Positions 12,801 through 24,300 of a DNA stretch of 64,000 bases are shown here, piece by piece. The notes beneath the pieces are model-generated. The model was not told the DNA's origin. It saw only the letters and a program-made list of their open reading frames with translations, and did not search any database. Within the stretch, counting starts at the first letter, position 1. The number at the start of each line of letters is the position of its first letter. Both the position numbers and the translations under genes were made by a program. The DNA lies in NCBI GenBank assembly GCA_021209875.1, contig JAGYVD010000004.1:992001-1056000 (forward strand), read 5' to 3'. This DNA is from Rosellinia necatrix (Eukaryota; Ascomycota; Sordariomycetes; Xylariales; Xylariaceae).

Positions 12801-15700
12801 TATAATATATTTATATATATTTAACGTTTTATAAATAAATTGTTTTGCTTCTATAAATATTATTATCAAGTTTTTATTAATAATAATATTATTTTTTAAA
12901 TATTAAAACAGACTATTTAATTTATTTATATAATATTTTTATATTATTTAATAAAAACTTTTATTTTTATTTTTAAAAAACCTTTATTATATATTTTTTA
13001 TAAAAATTTTAAGCTTTTAAATAAACGTTTTAAATATATTAATAATAAAAGAACAGCTAGGAGTATTTAAAAACTTTAAATTTTTAAATTAATTAAAAGC
13101 TTTAAAGCAATATTTAAAAACTATAGAATTTTTTGTATATTGTTGCTATATTATATTAAAGTTGTAGAACTTTTATAAAAATATAAAATAAAGTTATTTA
13201 ATAAAAACATAAAATAAAACTATATAAAATTAATAATTATAATAAGCGTTAAATATATTATAAGTTTATATATTTTAAACTAATTATAGTTAAAATAAAA
13301 TTATTTAAAGCTTTTAAAATTTAAGCTGTTTATATATTATATTTTATTATTATAATCTTACAAAAATATTATATATATAAATAAATAGCTTGTTAAAAAA
13401 GCTTTAAAATAATATTATTTTATATTAAAAATAAATATAAATAAAAACTAAAATTAATAATTTTAAATATATAAATATTACTAATAATATTTTTAAATGG
13501 CTATATATTATAACTAAAAATAAAATACAAACTTTTAAAATAAAAATAACTTATATAATTTAAATATATTAACGCATGCAAACTATAATTAAAGCTTTAA
13601 TTAATTTTATAGTTTTTTATTAATTATTTAGCAATAAAAATATATTAAACTAAATTAAATTTAATAATAAATCTATAGACTATATAAATAAATATTTAGT
13701 TAACGCGTTTATATATTAAATATAATATAAATTATAAATATATTATTTGTTAAACAGGCTAAACTTTGTTTTAAATATATTTAATAAATTAAAAATCTTA
13801 TTAACTTAATAAATATTAAAAAAAAATAGTTTAAACTAATAAAAACTAGTATAAAATAATATATAAATAATATATTTAGAACTAAAAATAAAAAAAATAA
13901 TAAAAGCTGAAATTATAACAGATTATATTAAAAATCCTAAGTATTAAAAAGTTCTAAAACGATCCGTAAAAGTAATAAAAACGTTGCAAATTTTTTAAGC
14001 TTAAATATTTTTTATAATTAGAAATAATTTTTATATAACGTTAACCGGAAAAATAAATATAAATTATATATATTTCAACAATAAATAGCTAAATTTTTAG
14101 CAATAATATATAATAATAAATATTATTTTAATAAACAATATATAATAAAAAATTAAAGGTTTATATAATTAAATTAAAAACTTGCAAAATAAAAACATAT
14201 TTAAATTATTATAACAAATATAAGTAATATAGTATTAGCAAAAAAAACTATATAATAATTATTAACTTATTTAATTAAAAATATTAAACTAATAAAAACA
14301 ATCGTAATAAATTTTATTATAAGCTGATTTAAAATATTATTTTTAGTTATATTATAACAATTAAAAAATTTAATTATTATAATGTTTTAATAATAATAAT
14401 ATATATTATATTAAAACGTTTATTATTTATATTTAATAATAAAAATATTTTATTATAAACTAAACAAAAATATTAGCTAAGTAATTCTTATTATTTAATT
14501 AAAACGTATTAAAAATATTATTTTTAATTAAAATTATAAATTTATTTTAAATTTTAAATAAAGCTTTAAAAAGTATTAAAAATAAAACTTTTAATAACAA
14601 CTTTTATTATTTATAAAATAATAAATTGTTTAAACAAAAAATTAAACCGTAGAAATTATTATTTAATATTATATATATATATATTTAAATTATAAATAAA
14701 TAAATATATTACAATTATTATAATAAAACTTAAATAAAACATATTTAAAACTTATTAAATTATTAGCTTATAAACAGCTTTTTAAATTTTAGCTATTTAA
14801 ACTAAATAAAATTTTTATTAATATAAAAATAAATATAACTATTAAAAATATTTAATTTATAAAAAACATTTTTATAAAAATATAAAATTAGCTATAAATT
14901 TTATAGCAGCATATATTAAATAATATTATAACGATAAATATAAATTAAAAAGTTTAATATAAAAATAAAATATTTTTAAAACTTTATTTAAAATATTATT
15001 TTTTAAAAGCTAATAAAAAATATTTTTAACAGCACGTAAAATTATAAAAATTAAAAAAAATTAATAAATTAGCTTATAAGTTAAAATTACTAAAAATTTT
15101 AATATTTATTTTATTATTTTACTTATATATTTATTACTTAAAAACATAAGCAAGAATTTTTTGTTAAAAATACTAGCATTAAGCCCGGTGTTTAAAAACA
15201 AAACTTAAAAAAAAATAATTTATTTAAAATTAAAATAATTTTTAAGTATTAAATAAACCGTACTAAAACAGATTTAATTATTTTATTAAATAAAAAAAAT
15301 ACGATTATAAAAATAATTAATAAAAATCGGTGTAGCAACTACGTAATATTAAAAAACTAATTAAAAAATACTAAAATTAAAAAAAAATAAACCTTGGCTA
15401 AAAAAATTAAAAAAAAAGCCGTGGCCGACTTTATAAACAATAAAAAAAAAGTTATATAGTTATTAAAAACAATAAAGCTTTATTATAGCTTTAGCACTTA
15501 ATACAGTTAAAAAAAAAAAAAGCTTTTTATTTAATAAGCAGAGCTAGCTAAATAAAAATTATATAGTTTAAATAAAATAACCTAGCTTAAAAAGCTTCTA
15601 GTTTTTATAGGACCAAAAGCCTCCATCTAATCTATATCACACTTTTACAAACTTAATATCACACTACCTTTAGTAAACTATACTAATTATTTTATCTTTT
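9828..15700 (-). repeat. Long RIP-destroyed repeat G, copy 1 (reversed)
   Basis: The reverse complement of about 10900-15700 is colinear with 59230-64000. Anchors include the block at 15590-15690 against 59240-59330, 14860-15045 against 59895-60230, 11790-11850 against 63030-63090, and 11490-11570 against 63300-63360. I have not traced the homology below about 10900, because the other copy leaves the window there, so the 9828 limit is only the edge of A2. No protein motif survives. An 83-codon frame at 10096-10347 (-) is a run of hydrophobic residues from a purine-rich tract and is not a gene. The element class is unknown. Confidence 0.72.
11861..12061 (-). mobile_element. SINE-like insertion B, copy 1, with 7-bp target duplication
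   Basis: A 201-bp unit inserted in repeat G. AATTCCT flanks it at 11854-11860 and 12062-12068, and the other G copy shows the empty site near 63013-63024. On its own strand it begins GAGAAGATTGG and ends GGGGACTCTATC. Almost unmutated, GC-rich, with a GGGGCC/GGCCCC stem at its 3' end. It contains a weak match to an RNA polymerase III B box (GGCTCGATTGA, about 11888-11898) and an A-box-like TGGCCGTGGG some 70 bp before it. Two more copies lie at 35670-35870 and 43103-43302. The short length, 7-bp duplication and lack of coding sequence fit a SINE or MITE; the tRNA relation is unproven. Confidence 0.75.
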
Positions 15701-16135
15701 AATGCTATTATTTACAAATTAGTAATTTTATATATTAATACTTTTAAAAATTCAAAGCGGCAAAAAATTATTACCAAAAACATCAATATATTTTAACGCA
15801 GTAAATCTCTTTTTTTTTTAGCGTTTTTTAAATATTTTTTACTAATTATTTAATATAATCACTTAATTATTAGTATTAAGATTTTAACTAATAACTATTT
15901 CTTTCATTTATATTATGTATACCTTGATAAAATATTAGCAATTTCTTTTATATTTAAACAGTTAAAAAAACGTATATATTTTAAACTATAGCTTTATTTA
16001 TATATTAATAATTAATAATATGGTGTTTTATTAATTATACAAAAAAGTTTCAAGGAAAGAATTAACAATACTACGTTGGCTTGAATATTTAAAGATTAAA
16101 TAAAACAGCTAAAGCTTGTTAAACTATTATCTATG
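15701..16135. other. AT-rich spacer, nothing recognised
   Basis: Between the end of repeat G and the solo LTR D. Somewhat less saturated than its surroundings (it keeps CATC, TCAC and CGTTGG words). No open frame, no repeat partner found in the window. Confidence 0.5.
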
Positions 16136-16359
16136 TGATACAGACAGGTAGGGGGTGTCGGAAGGACCTACCCTAGGCTAGGCTAGGCCGGCTAGGCTAG
16201 TCCTGCAGGGCCTGGCCGGGCCCGCAATAGATTAGATAAGGGTAGCCCACTGGCTATATTGGCCAGCCTCCGGCTGGCTGGCATGGCCCGTCCTTCCATG
16301 TACCTGTAATTCGCTATTTTCACTAGATCACCATACAGGACCCCAATATATCCTTGTTA
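16136..16359 (+). repeat. Solo LTR, family D, unmutated
   Basis: 224 bp, starting TGATACAGACAGG and ending ATCCTTGTTA, with the perfect 5-bp direct repeat CTATG at 16131-16135 and 16360-16364. The same 224-bp unit occurs three times in 54877-57989. It contains AGGTAGGGGGTGT and clustered short inverted repeats (CTAGGC/GCCTAG types, GCCAGCC/GGCTGGC). As a solo copy with its own target duplication it fixes both ends of the LTR. Confidence 0.9.
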
Positions 16360-16740
16360 CTATGATTTAATGAAATTAAATATATAGCTTAATTTAGTTT
16401 AGCTAAGATATTAAATATTTAACTAATGTTTTAAACATAATAATAAAGCTTAAAAACTTTTATTCACTTTTTTTTTAAATCAGAATATTTTATAAAATAG
16501 CGTTATAAATAAATATATTATATATTCTATTTAAATGCTGCTTTATAAACAAATATACTAAATTAAACGTTATAAATTACTGCTTTTATATATATTTTTT
16601 AATATAAACCCAGCATTGCTAAAAAAAAAAACAGGTAATTTTAATAATATTAATAAATTAAATATTAAATAAAAATTCAAAATAAATTAATAAATTAGAT
16701 AAAATTGCTAAAATCCGCGTTAACGCGTTAATAAAGTGTC
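16360..16740. other. AT-rich spacer up to the gene island
   Basis: RIP-type AT-rich sequence without open frames. It ends next to a 12-bp perfect palindrome CGCGTTAACGCG at 16716-16727, which sits at the sharp change to normal base composition. I assign no function to it. Confidence 0.5.
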
Positions 16741-17395
16741 GTTAAATAGCCCGTAAGGGTGTCGCCTGTGGCCTGTATGGTTAGTTTACTTTTTCTGCCC
16801 GCTGAGTGTCTATTAGAGAGGTGCGGTTTCTGCAGGCTGTGGGATCACCATATTTGGCGCTTTAACATGACTTTGCAGAAAATGCGGCTAGTCCGACGTG
16901 AGTAGGGGTGCCCAAAACATAGCGACATGTCTAACAACACCTGTATTCCTTACAAACGCAAGGCCTAACAGGACTTGGGCATCCATCAGGAGCCGCTATA
17001 GTACCCCCCTATAACCGCCGGGTGGGGAGCACGACAGCTGCGTACCAGGACTTTGGGCCAGCAGCGTACTGGCCCCTGCCATTCCCACATCCTCTCTAGT
17101 GTTACTGTGGTACCGGCTATCAACCACCCCTAGCGTATAGACCGGAATGCGAAAGCAGGCGGCGGTCGGGCGGGATGGGCGAGCTTCTGCCTCGTCCGCG
17201 AGGGCTGGACTGCAAAGGTGCCCGATCGATGAGTAGAAACTCTAATAGGTTCTGCTCGCATTGTACCCAACGGAGCCCGGTTGGAGGGAGGAGTATAGAT
17301 ATGAAAGGAGCCCGCACGGCTGCTTATACCAGTCTGTAGCATACCACGAGAATCAAGCATTATTATTTCACCTGCGACTATAGAAACATCTTGTA
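16741..17395. promoter_or_regulatory. Upstream region of the 17396 gene, normal base composition
   Basis: About 655 bp of roughly 50-60 % GC before the ATG at 17396. No protein is recognised here: the small frames on the minus strand (17120-17360) are proline- and arginine-rich and look like chance frames in GC-rich DNA. A TTATAC element at about 17324, some 70 bp before the ATG, could serve as a core promoter. The region probably holds the promoter and 5' untranslated region, but no factor site is identified. Confidence 0.4.
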
Positions 17396-18037
17396 ATGTC
17401 TATCATCGCCGACGCGAGGCTTCAACGCCTATGGGGTGATGCTCAACAACATCCCGAGTAGGCAACCACCCGGCTGTGGGAGTACATCTTCAACCGCATT
17501 GTCTTCACTGAATCCAACTGGGTCGTTTCATCCCAACAACCGCCAACCCATCAACCTTCCGACCTGAGACGGGTCGATCTCATTGTTGAAGAGATAAATG
17601 CGCATGCCCAGACAGTCGGGACTCTCTTATTTGTCGAGGCAAAGAGAGCTAATGCATCGCCCAGGAACATTGAAGAGGTGGAATACCAAGCATTCACCGC
17701 TGCTTGTGCCTACTACGTCGAGAGTGGGGTGGAAAGTCCTTGGACCATGACTTGCGTTGGCAGCAAAGCACGTCTCTGGATTTTTCATGAGAAAAGCACC
17801 TACCTGATCCCCTTTGTACCCTTGGGAGATGGGTTGGCAGCTATAGATGAGTACTTGGAGATATCTACTCATGGCACAACCCTTGTGGAAGCACTCAAAT
17901 TCTGCAAGAACAACATGCGGCCTCCGAACAACTTACTCCGGATGGCCGACGCGTCCCCCAGGCCAGCAAATGTAAATCTCCCATCATTTTGGCATGATGA
18001 CGAGGTCACCATCGTGGATGCCCAACGCCAATCCTAG
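17396..18037 (+). pseudogene. Uncharacterised fungal protein with PD-(D/E)XK-nuclease-like signature, one premature stop
   Basis: One frame of 213 sense codons from ATG 17396 to TAG 18035-18037, broken only by a TAG at codon 22 (17459-17461), where CAG would restore a Gln by a single C-to-T in CpA context. After the break come RLWEYIF, then RRVDLIVEE (Asp61), LLFVEAKRA (Glu81, Lys83) and an Ala/Tyr-rich helix EVEYQAFTAACAYY. The order D...ExK followed by that helix is the core layout of PD-(D/E)XK nucleases (restriction-enzyme fold). The second half (WTMTCVGSKARLWIF, YLIPFVPLGDGL, WHDDEV) looks like a conserved fungal extension. Cell role unknown. Codon use is normal and there is no second RIP mark. 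Escape by splicing at GTAGGC (17458) is possible, but I see no acceptor that keeps the frame. Downstream the same frame is open from ATG 18038 to 18265, so the terminal TAG may also be a lesion. The gene converges with 18166-19770. Confidence 0.7.
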
Positions 18038-18165
18038 ATGGCGAATGTCACACGGCCAAGATTCCGTGGGCTGCGAGAGAGTTGGAGACGCAGCTCGCTG
18101 GGAGCGCAAGGCCGCGAGAATTCCCCATCTGCAAGACGAGACTCAGAGGCAGGAGTCAAGGATGT
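18038..18165. other. Short interval between two convergent genes
   Basis: 128 bp of ordinary composition between the stop of the nuclease-like pseudogene and the stop of the minus-strand gene. Reading on in the pseudogene's frame gives an Arg/Ser-rich peptide, and another frame gives a Glu/Arg-rich helix-like peptide. Either could be a decayed C terminus of the upstream gene. The two genes must share or overlap their 3' untranslated regions. Confidence 0.45.
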
Positions 18166-19770
18166 TTATTTCTCTACGGTAATGAATGATGAATCATGGG
18201 TATACCAACATATCAATTTCCCTTCAAGCGGCTGGCACTCCCATCCCTTTATGTCATGTGTGTGAGGATCAGCTCTCCAATCAACTTGTACCGTAGAAAG
18301 CATACTGCCGTGATGTCCGCGCGCCGAGTCGATACGAACACATAGCTGCGACGGTTGCGTAAAATGTTTTGTCGAGTCTACGGAAATGCGACACTGTCCG
18401 ACCGCACGGCACCCACCGTTCTGATAATAAAAAATCATGCCTCTACAGTGGCGACTGTCTTCATCGTAAAATACGTCCACCGACCGAATGCCTTCCAACG
18501 GAGCCATGGAGAGATAGGCATCTTTGCCGAGAGGATAGAATTTGGGCTTGTAGGTTTGAAAACGTTCTAGGAGTTGACTTCCGCTTCTTGGTTGGCAGTA
18601 CGCACCAAAGTAGGGAACCGGTTGCCCTTCCTGGGATTCTCCATAAATAAGTGTGATAGGAGCATGCCGGCCGAGACATCGATCTTCGACCGGGCCTGGC
18701 ATATTCGGGCCAACGATGACGTCCCCAGCCTCTCGCATTCTTACTAATATGTTGAAACCTAGATCTGCCGATAGTCGTACACCCAAAACAAGGATCCGGT
18801 CTTGATTCGTTATAGGCAGATAGCACCATAAGATGCTCCTGCGCCGCCGAGGGGGGAGGCGCTGCAATGACGACGATACACAGGGGGCGGTAGACCGATG
18901 GACATGGACACCATAGAGCTGATGCGAGGAGAAGAAGAAGGTGATGCCTTGCACACCGTCCAAATCAACGGCAAAAAAGCGTCGAAATTGAAAAGGTCGT
19001 TTTAGCTCATATGCTTGGCAGAGCTGTAGGTCTGGAGGGCTGGGAGTATTCCAAGCAGCCGGGGAATATGAAGAAGAAGCTAAATCGAGGCGTAAAAAAC
19101 CATTCTAAGGTGGGTTAGAGCAGCACTGACAAGCCCTCTTCGGAAGACGCACCTTGAACTGCGCTCTGTATTTGGAGATTGCCTCCGCGTGTTCCACTAT
19201 ATAAACGCAGCTATCGTGGCATTCACCTTTATATGGTTGGACAGATATACGCTCTATCTTGCTTATCCCGACCGCGTCAACTACGATTCTCATTGGTGGC
19301 AAGGACGGCAACGATGACGTGACTCGGGGTCGTTTCCCGCGTTCCCAGGAGACGATGTCCTTCAACGGCATTGTGAAAAGGCTACCGGGGGCTTCTTGTG
19401 AGATACGAGCTGCCAAATCAAATACTAAAACACTCCTCCAGAGCAATGCATGTTCAGAGTAGCCTTGAATCATCTGACGCAGCTCGAGAGGAAGCTTGTA
19501 AAGTTGTGGGAACCCGTAAATGTCGCATAACGCTTTTAGCGACGGAGAGCTGGATGCGTTCATTGGGAAGGACATGGGCGATGCTCCTCGCCACGGAGTT
19601 CTCCAAGCTGCTGCCGCCCAAAGCCGGCGCAGGGCTTCGGCCCATTCAAAGGAACACTGCGCTCGAAAGACTTGGACACAGTCCCAATGCAAGGGCACAA
19701 ATTCAGGTGACGCAGCACACTGTCTGCAGCCTGGACGACGACACAGCCTGAAGCCGTCTACGTCGGTCAT
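18166..19770 (-). CDS. Uncharacterised fungal protein, two exons, about 518 residues, apparently intact
   Basis: Exon 1 is 19153-19770 and exon 2 is 18166-19104, joined across a 48-nt intron (19105-19152) in the same frame. The product opens with a Cys/His cluster (C10, C15, C18, H28, C31; LCRRPGCRQC), a possible zinc site. Near 93-101 LPLELRQMI resembles the start of an F-box-like helix. Then come PLKDIVSWERGKRP and, in exon 2, VDLDGVQGITFFFSSHQLYGVHVH, SILWCYLPI, SVDVFYDEDSRHCRGMIFYYQNGG and RAVGQCR. I recognise this as a family of uncharacterised ascomycete proteins of about this length; no biochemical role is known to me. The frame also extends upstream to a GTG at 19845 after an in-frame TGA. 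Those 25 extra codons (GITRRFLFPQLGYC) look family-like, so the first ATG at 19770 may not be the ancestral start; an upstream exon or a lost ATG is possible. No RIP-type stop in 518 codons. Confidence 0.8.
19105..19152 (-). other. Spliceosomal intron of the 18166-19770 gene
   Basis: On the minus strand the segment opens GTGCGT, has a branch-point-like CTCTAAC 13-19 nt before the acceptor, and ends CCTTAG: the standard short fungal intron layout. It is 48 nt, a multiple of three, and contains the only in-frame stop of the gene (its final TAG). Removing it joins AQFK to NGFLRLDLA, continuous with the family pattern. Confidence 0.85.
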
Positions 19771-20340
19771 GCAGTATCCGAGCTGCGGGAAAAGAAAGCG
19801 CCGCGTTATTCCGCAAAACGAAGTTGACGTATCGTTGCCATACACTGTTCAACGCTCAGACACAGAACAGGATAACTAGGTAGGTGGGTGGAAAGGGTTA
19901 TAACGTACGTGCCACCGTCCGTTCATGCCTGAAAATCGTATCGGCACATGCGCCACACTGTGGGAATAGCCCGAGGTGGAAGGAGTCGGCCATGATGAAG
20001 ATGGTCGAGTTTGAAAGTGCTGTAGACAGAGGAGTGGTGAATCGCGTAGGGGGCTGATGACGAACATAGTATTGTGGACAGTTTATTGCAATAAATTATA
20101 TATGGAATCGACGGGTATAGTGCTTGTGCGGGTTGCTGCTTTCGCGTGCTGCGAATACCTACTTGGTCCTTCTGACGGGATGAGCACTGTTCCCCTGGGA
20201 GTTACCTCCCGCTATGGTCTTCTCCACTGGGCGCCAGCCAAGCGGCCTAGTGAGCAAGTGCCGGAGTGCCGGAGTTTGAACAGTTATTGATTGGGTCCTA
20301 CGGGGGTCAGGGCTCCACCACCTAACTTCCCCTTTTATGA
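19771..20340. promoter_or_regulatory. 5' flank of the minus-strand gene, end of the GC island
   Basis: Normal base composition up to about 20340, then an abrupt change to AT-rich RIP sequence. It should contain the promoter of the minus-strand gene (transcribed leftward). A 77-codon plus-strand frame at 20057-20290 has no recognisable motif. A GGGGGTCAGGG / CCACCACC stretch at 20300-20325 closes the island. No regulatory motif is identified. Confidence 0.4.
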
Positions 20341-21058
20341 CCCTAAATTTTAAGCATATTAGTAGGCATCAGATAGTTAGAGAGAGATGAGGATTTAATT
20401 TGACTATATATCTTAGAAGAACTAATATATAGCAATTCTTAGAAGCCCTTAAAAAAAAAGCTTTATTAAAAAAAACTTCTTAAAAATAAACTTTCCAAAA
20501 AAGAGTTTATAATAAAAAATAATTCTTTTTAAAAATAGCTTTATAATTGCCTCCTATATAAATATATTAATAATTTTGTCGCTTATAAAAAACCAGCAAA
20601 ATAATAAAGGATGGAAAAATATATATATAAATACAGCTAATTATTATGGTTAAAAAATAAAAACAGCTAAAAATATAAACAAAAAAAACTAAAAATATTA
20701 TCTATGTTATAAAAAAACAAGCTAAAGAAGTAAAGCGAAATATTATTTATGTTATTAAAAATATTATTATGACATTAATATAATAAAAAAAATTAAGTAT
20801 TAAAAATAAATCGCTGTTAAAAAAAAACAAATGGGCGGCTAAAAATAATATGGTGTAAAAAAAATACTAGCAGCTAAAAAAAAAACGGCGGCTATGAAAA
20901 AAACCAGTAAAATATGGCTAAAAAAACTAAATAATATTATGAAAATAAAGCTTTTAAGCTCTATAAAGCGAAAAATATGATTAAATAAAAAGTAAGCTTT
21001 TAAGTTTTATAAAAATATTTAAGTTTAAAATTAAACGAAGCTTTTAAATTATATAAAG
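20341..21058. other. AT-rich spacer
   Basis: RIP-type sequence with scattered GGCGGCTA and AGCTAAAAA words near 20820-20900 that look like decayed tandem repeats. No open frame. Confidence 0.45.
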
Positions 21059-21317
21059 TGTGATGGGCTATGCCTGAAGGTATATTTATTAAGGTAGTAA
21101 ATAAGGTTTGTTTTATAATTAAATAGCAGAAGTTATAAATAATATATGTATAGCTTATAAAACATAGTTTTATAAAGCTGGTTAATTTTAGTTATATTAG
21201 TCCCAGTTTCATAATTAGTTTATAAGCTATTTAATAATTATTTAAAATAAAAATATATAATAGTTTATTTATATTAGCTTATATATTAATATTTTTTTAT
21301 AAGCACTGCTTATAATA
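21059..21317. repeat. Left LTR of element E
   Basis: 259 bp. Its first 70 bp keep GC words (GGGCTATGCCTGAAGG), the rest is RIP-mutated. Shares GCTTATAAAACAT..., TTATATTAGTCC and ATAAGCACTGC with the right copy. Confidence 0.68.
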
Positions 21318-24300
21318 TTATTATTTTTCCCGCGTTTTTTTAAAAAAATCGCTAGCTAGTTATAACCTATTTTATAGTTTTTATGCTTATATTTTAAATT
21401 TATAAATAAAGTTTTTTTTTAAACTAAAAAAAAAAGTTTTGTTTTATTAAGTTTTTTTTATTTATATGTTTTAATTTATATATAAATATATATTTTTATT
21501 AGCTTAATCAGCTGAAATATTTTAACGCTGTTTATAAATGTTTTATAATATTTTTTGTTTATTTATTATTTGCCGGTTTTTTTTTTTTAATAATAATTAG
21601 CTTTATAAATTTTTCATTTTTTTATAATACTTTAGTTTATTATTCAAACTGTTTATAAGTTAATTTTATTTTATTTTACAAGCAGTTTAATATTTTATTA
21701 TTAATATTATATTTATTTTTATTATTATAGCTAAACTTTGTTGTTATTTATATTTTAGCCGGCTTATTAATTTAATTTATTAACACCGTTATATTTTTTA
21801 TTAATTAATGAAATAATTATTTTTATTATTTTAAAACAAGCTGTGTTTAGTTATTATTTTTATATTAATTATATTAATAAAAAGCAGAAATCATATTTTT
21901 TAGTTTTATTTGTTAACTTTTTTTTTTTTCTATGTTTAATACTATTTTTATTTTTTTATAAGCTTTATTAATTAAGTTTTAATATTATTTCTGCTTTTTT
22001 TTGCTTTTTTATTTAGTTTTTTTTTAATTTCTTTTTATTTATTTTTAAAAGTTTTTTTTTTGTTTTTAAACTGTTTATATGCTGTTTATAATAGCTTTAA
22101 AAGCTTTTTTTGCTTGTTTTATTATAAGTTAGCTTTTTATTAATATTTTATACAGCTTTTTATTTTATTTTATTTATAAACAGCTTATATTATATATATA
22201 TTATATTAATAAACTAACAAATAATAACTTTTTAGTTTTTATACTAATTAAATTAATAATACGTTTTTTATAAGTTTATTATACATTAATTATAAAAAAT
22301 GCGGTATTATATATTATATATATTATATAAATAAAAGAAACTGTTTTAAAATAAGCTCGCTGCTGCTATAACTATTTATATTTTATATTAATACGGCTTA
22401 TAAACAAGTTTTTAATAATTTTTAACCATATTAAATAGTTTTATATTTTATTAAAAACGTTTATATATATAATAAACATAATTTTTCTACGTTTTTTGTT
22501 TATTAATTATTCATTATATATTATAAATATTTTAAATAATTAAAATGAATTTATTAAAGCTTCTTTAAATCTTTTAAAATATTAAACTTATATTAATAAA
22601 ATATTAAAAATAAGTCCTCATTTTAATAAGTACTGTTAATATTTAATTTATATATTATACAAGCAAAATTATCGCTATTATTTAAAGCTATACTAAATAA
22701 TTTTTAAATAATAATAAAACTAAAGCTTATGATAAAAATATGTTATTTATTATTTATGTTTTTTTATATACTGTTTATATTTAATTTAAAAACATAATAA
22801 AAATAATTTAACATGTAAATAATAATTTCTATATTTTATTATAATTTATAAAACTATTTATAAACTTTTAAAAGCTATTAAGTTTTTTATAAAATATTTT
22901 TTTAAAGTTTATATAAACTATTTTATAAACAAAAGTTTTATTTTAATGTTAATTATAAGCTGTTTAAAAATAAATAAAAATTAATTAAAACTTAAAATAA
23001 TATAATAAATACTATAGCTGCAGCTGCTATGAATAAAATTTTTATAGTTATAACTGTATTTTTTTATTAAATATATTAACTGTTTTATATTAATTATAAA
23101 TAAAGCTTAAAAATAATTAAAACTTTATAATAAAAAATTACAACAAATTAAAAAACGTAAGCGCTGTTTATACAATATTTATTATTATTTTATTTAACAG
23201 CTTTTTATAGTTTTTAAATTATTTATAATATATTTGCAAACTAATTTTATTTATAGTTAAAAAATAATATATTTTATATTATTTATTTATTTTATTTTTA
23301 TTTTTTAGGTTTTTTTTAAGCTATATTTTTTTATTTTATGTTAAATTTATTTTTATTTTATATATTTTTATATTCTTTTAAAACATTTTATTATTTAAAT
23401 TTTCAAAAAGTTTTTAAAAGTTTTTTAATAAGTTTAATTTATTTCTTTTCTTTTATAATTAATTTATATGTGTTTTATATTCTTTTTTAGTTTAATAACC
23501 TTTTAATTTTTAATTTTTTTTAATTTTTGTTTGTTTACATTTTATTTTATATATAAAAAAAAAGCTGGCTCTTATTTACTGTTTAGAACAACTAAAAATT
23601 TATTTTTATATAATATATAAGCTTAATATAAAAATAATGCTTCATTCTTTTGTAAATATTTAATTTTATTATATAAAATGAATTATTTAAGTAACATAAT
23701 ATTGAAGATATAATTATATTAATTTTTAAAATAGCTGCAGTATTTACATATTTTCAAAAACCGCTAAATAAAATATTTATTTTACACTTATTAACTAGCA
23801 TGTGCTATGTATTACTAGGTTTTTTAGTTTTATTATTTTATAACTAAAGCTGTTTAAATATATTTTATATTATTTTTAATTTTTATATAAATATTTAAAT
23901 AAACATTTATAAATTGCTAGCTCATTATATTAATCGTTTAATTATTAATATAATACTTATATAATATTTATAAATCATAAAAAGAAGCTTAGCTTAATAA
24001 TTATAAGATTTTGATAATTTATAATAAATATAGCTGGTAAAAATAATATCAGCTAGTTATATAATATTTATTTAATATATATATATAAATATATTAATAT
24101 TTTTAGTTTATTTATTTTATAGTTTTATTTATTTTTAAACGATAAATAATAAAGAACAGCTATTTAATATTTATTAATGAATATATTTTATGTTAAAAAT
24201 AACCGGTTTAATTTATATTTTTATTCTTAGTGAGAATCATAAAAAAACTTATAATAACGTTAATAATATTATATTAACTGCTTAATATAAGCTTTTATTT

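Noticed and set aside
17120..17360. Two small minus-strand frames upstream of the nuclease-like gene
   Set aside because: Overlapping frames in GC-rich noncoding DNA; Pro/Arg-rich with no recognisable pattern.
17994..18265. Small plus-strand frames after the nuclease-like pseudogene
   Set aside because: They mostly overlap the minus-strand gene or its 3' flank. The frame at 18038 may be a decayed C terminus and is noted there, but cannot stand as a gene.
19105..19107. In-frame stop splitting the minus-strand gene into two
   Set aside because: The TAG is the last three bases of a 48-nt GTGCGT...CTAAC...TTAG intron, and both sides are in the same frame, so the gene is not broken.
19259..19879. 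Plus-strand frames of 67-119 codons opposite the two-exon gene
   Set aside because: Shadows of the minus-strand exon, which has family-like motifs and a proper intron.
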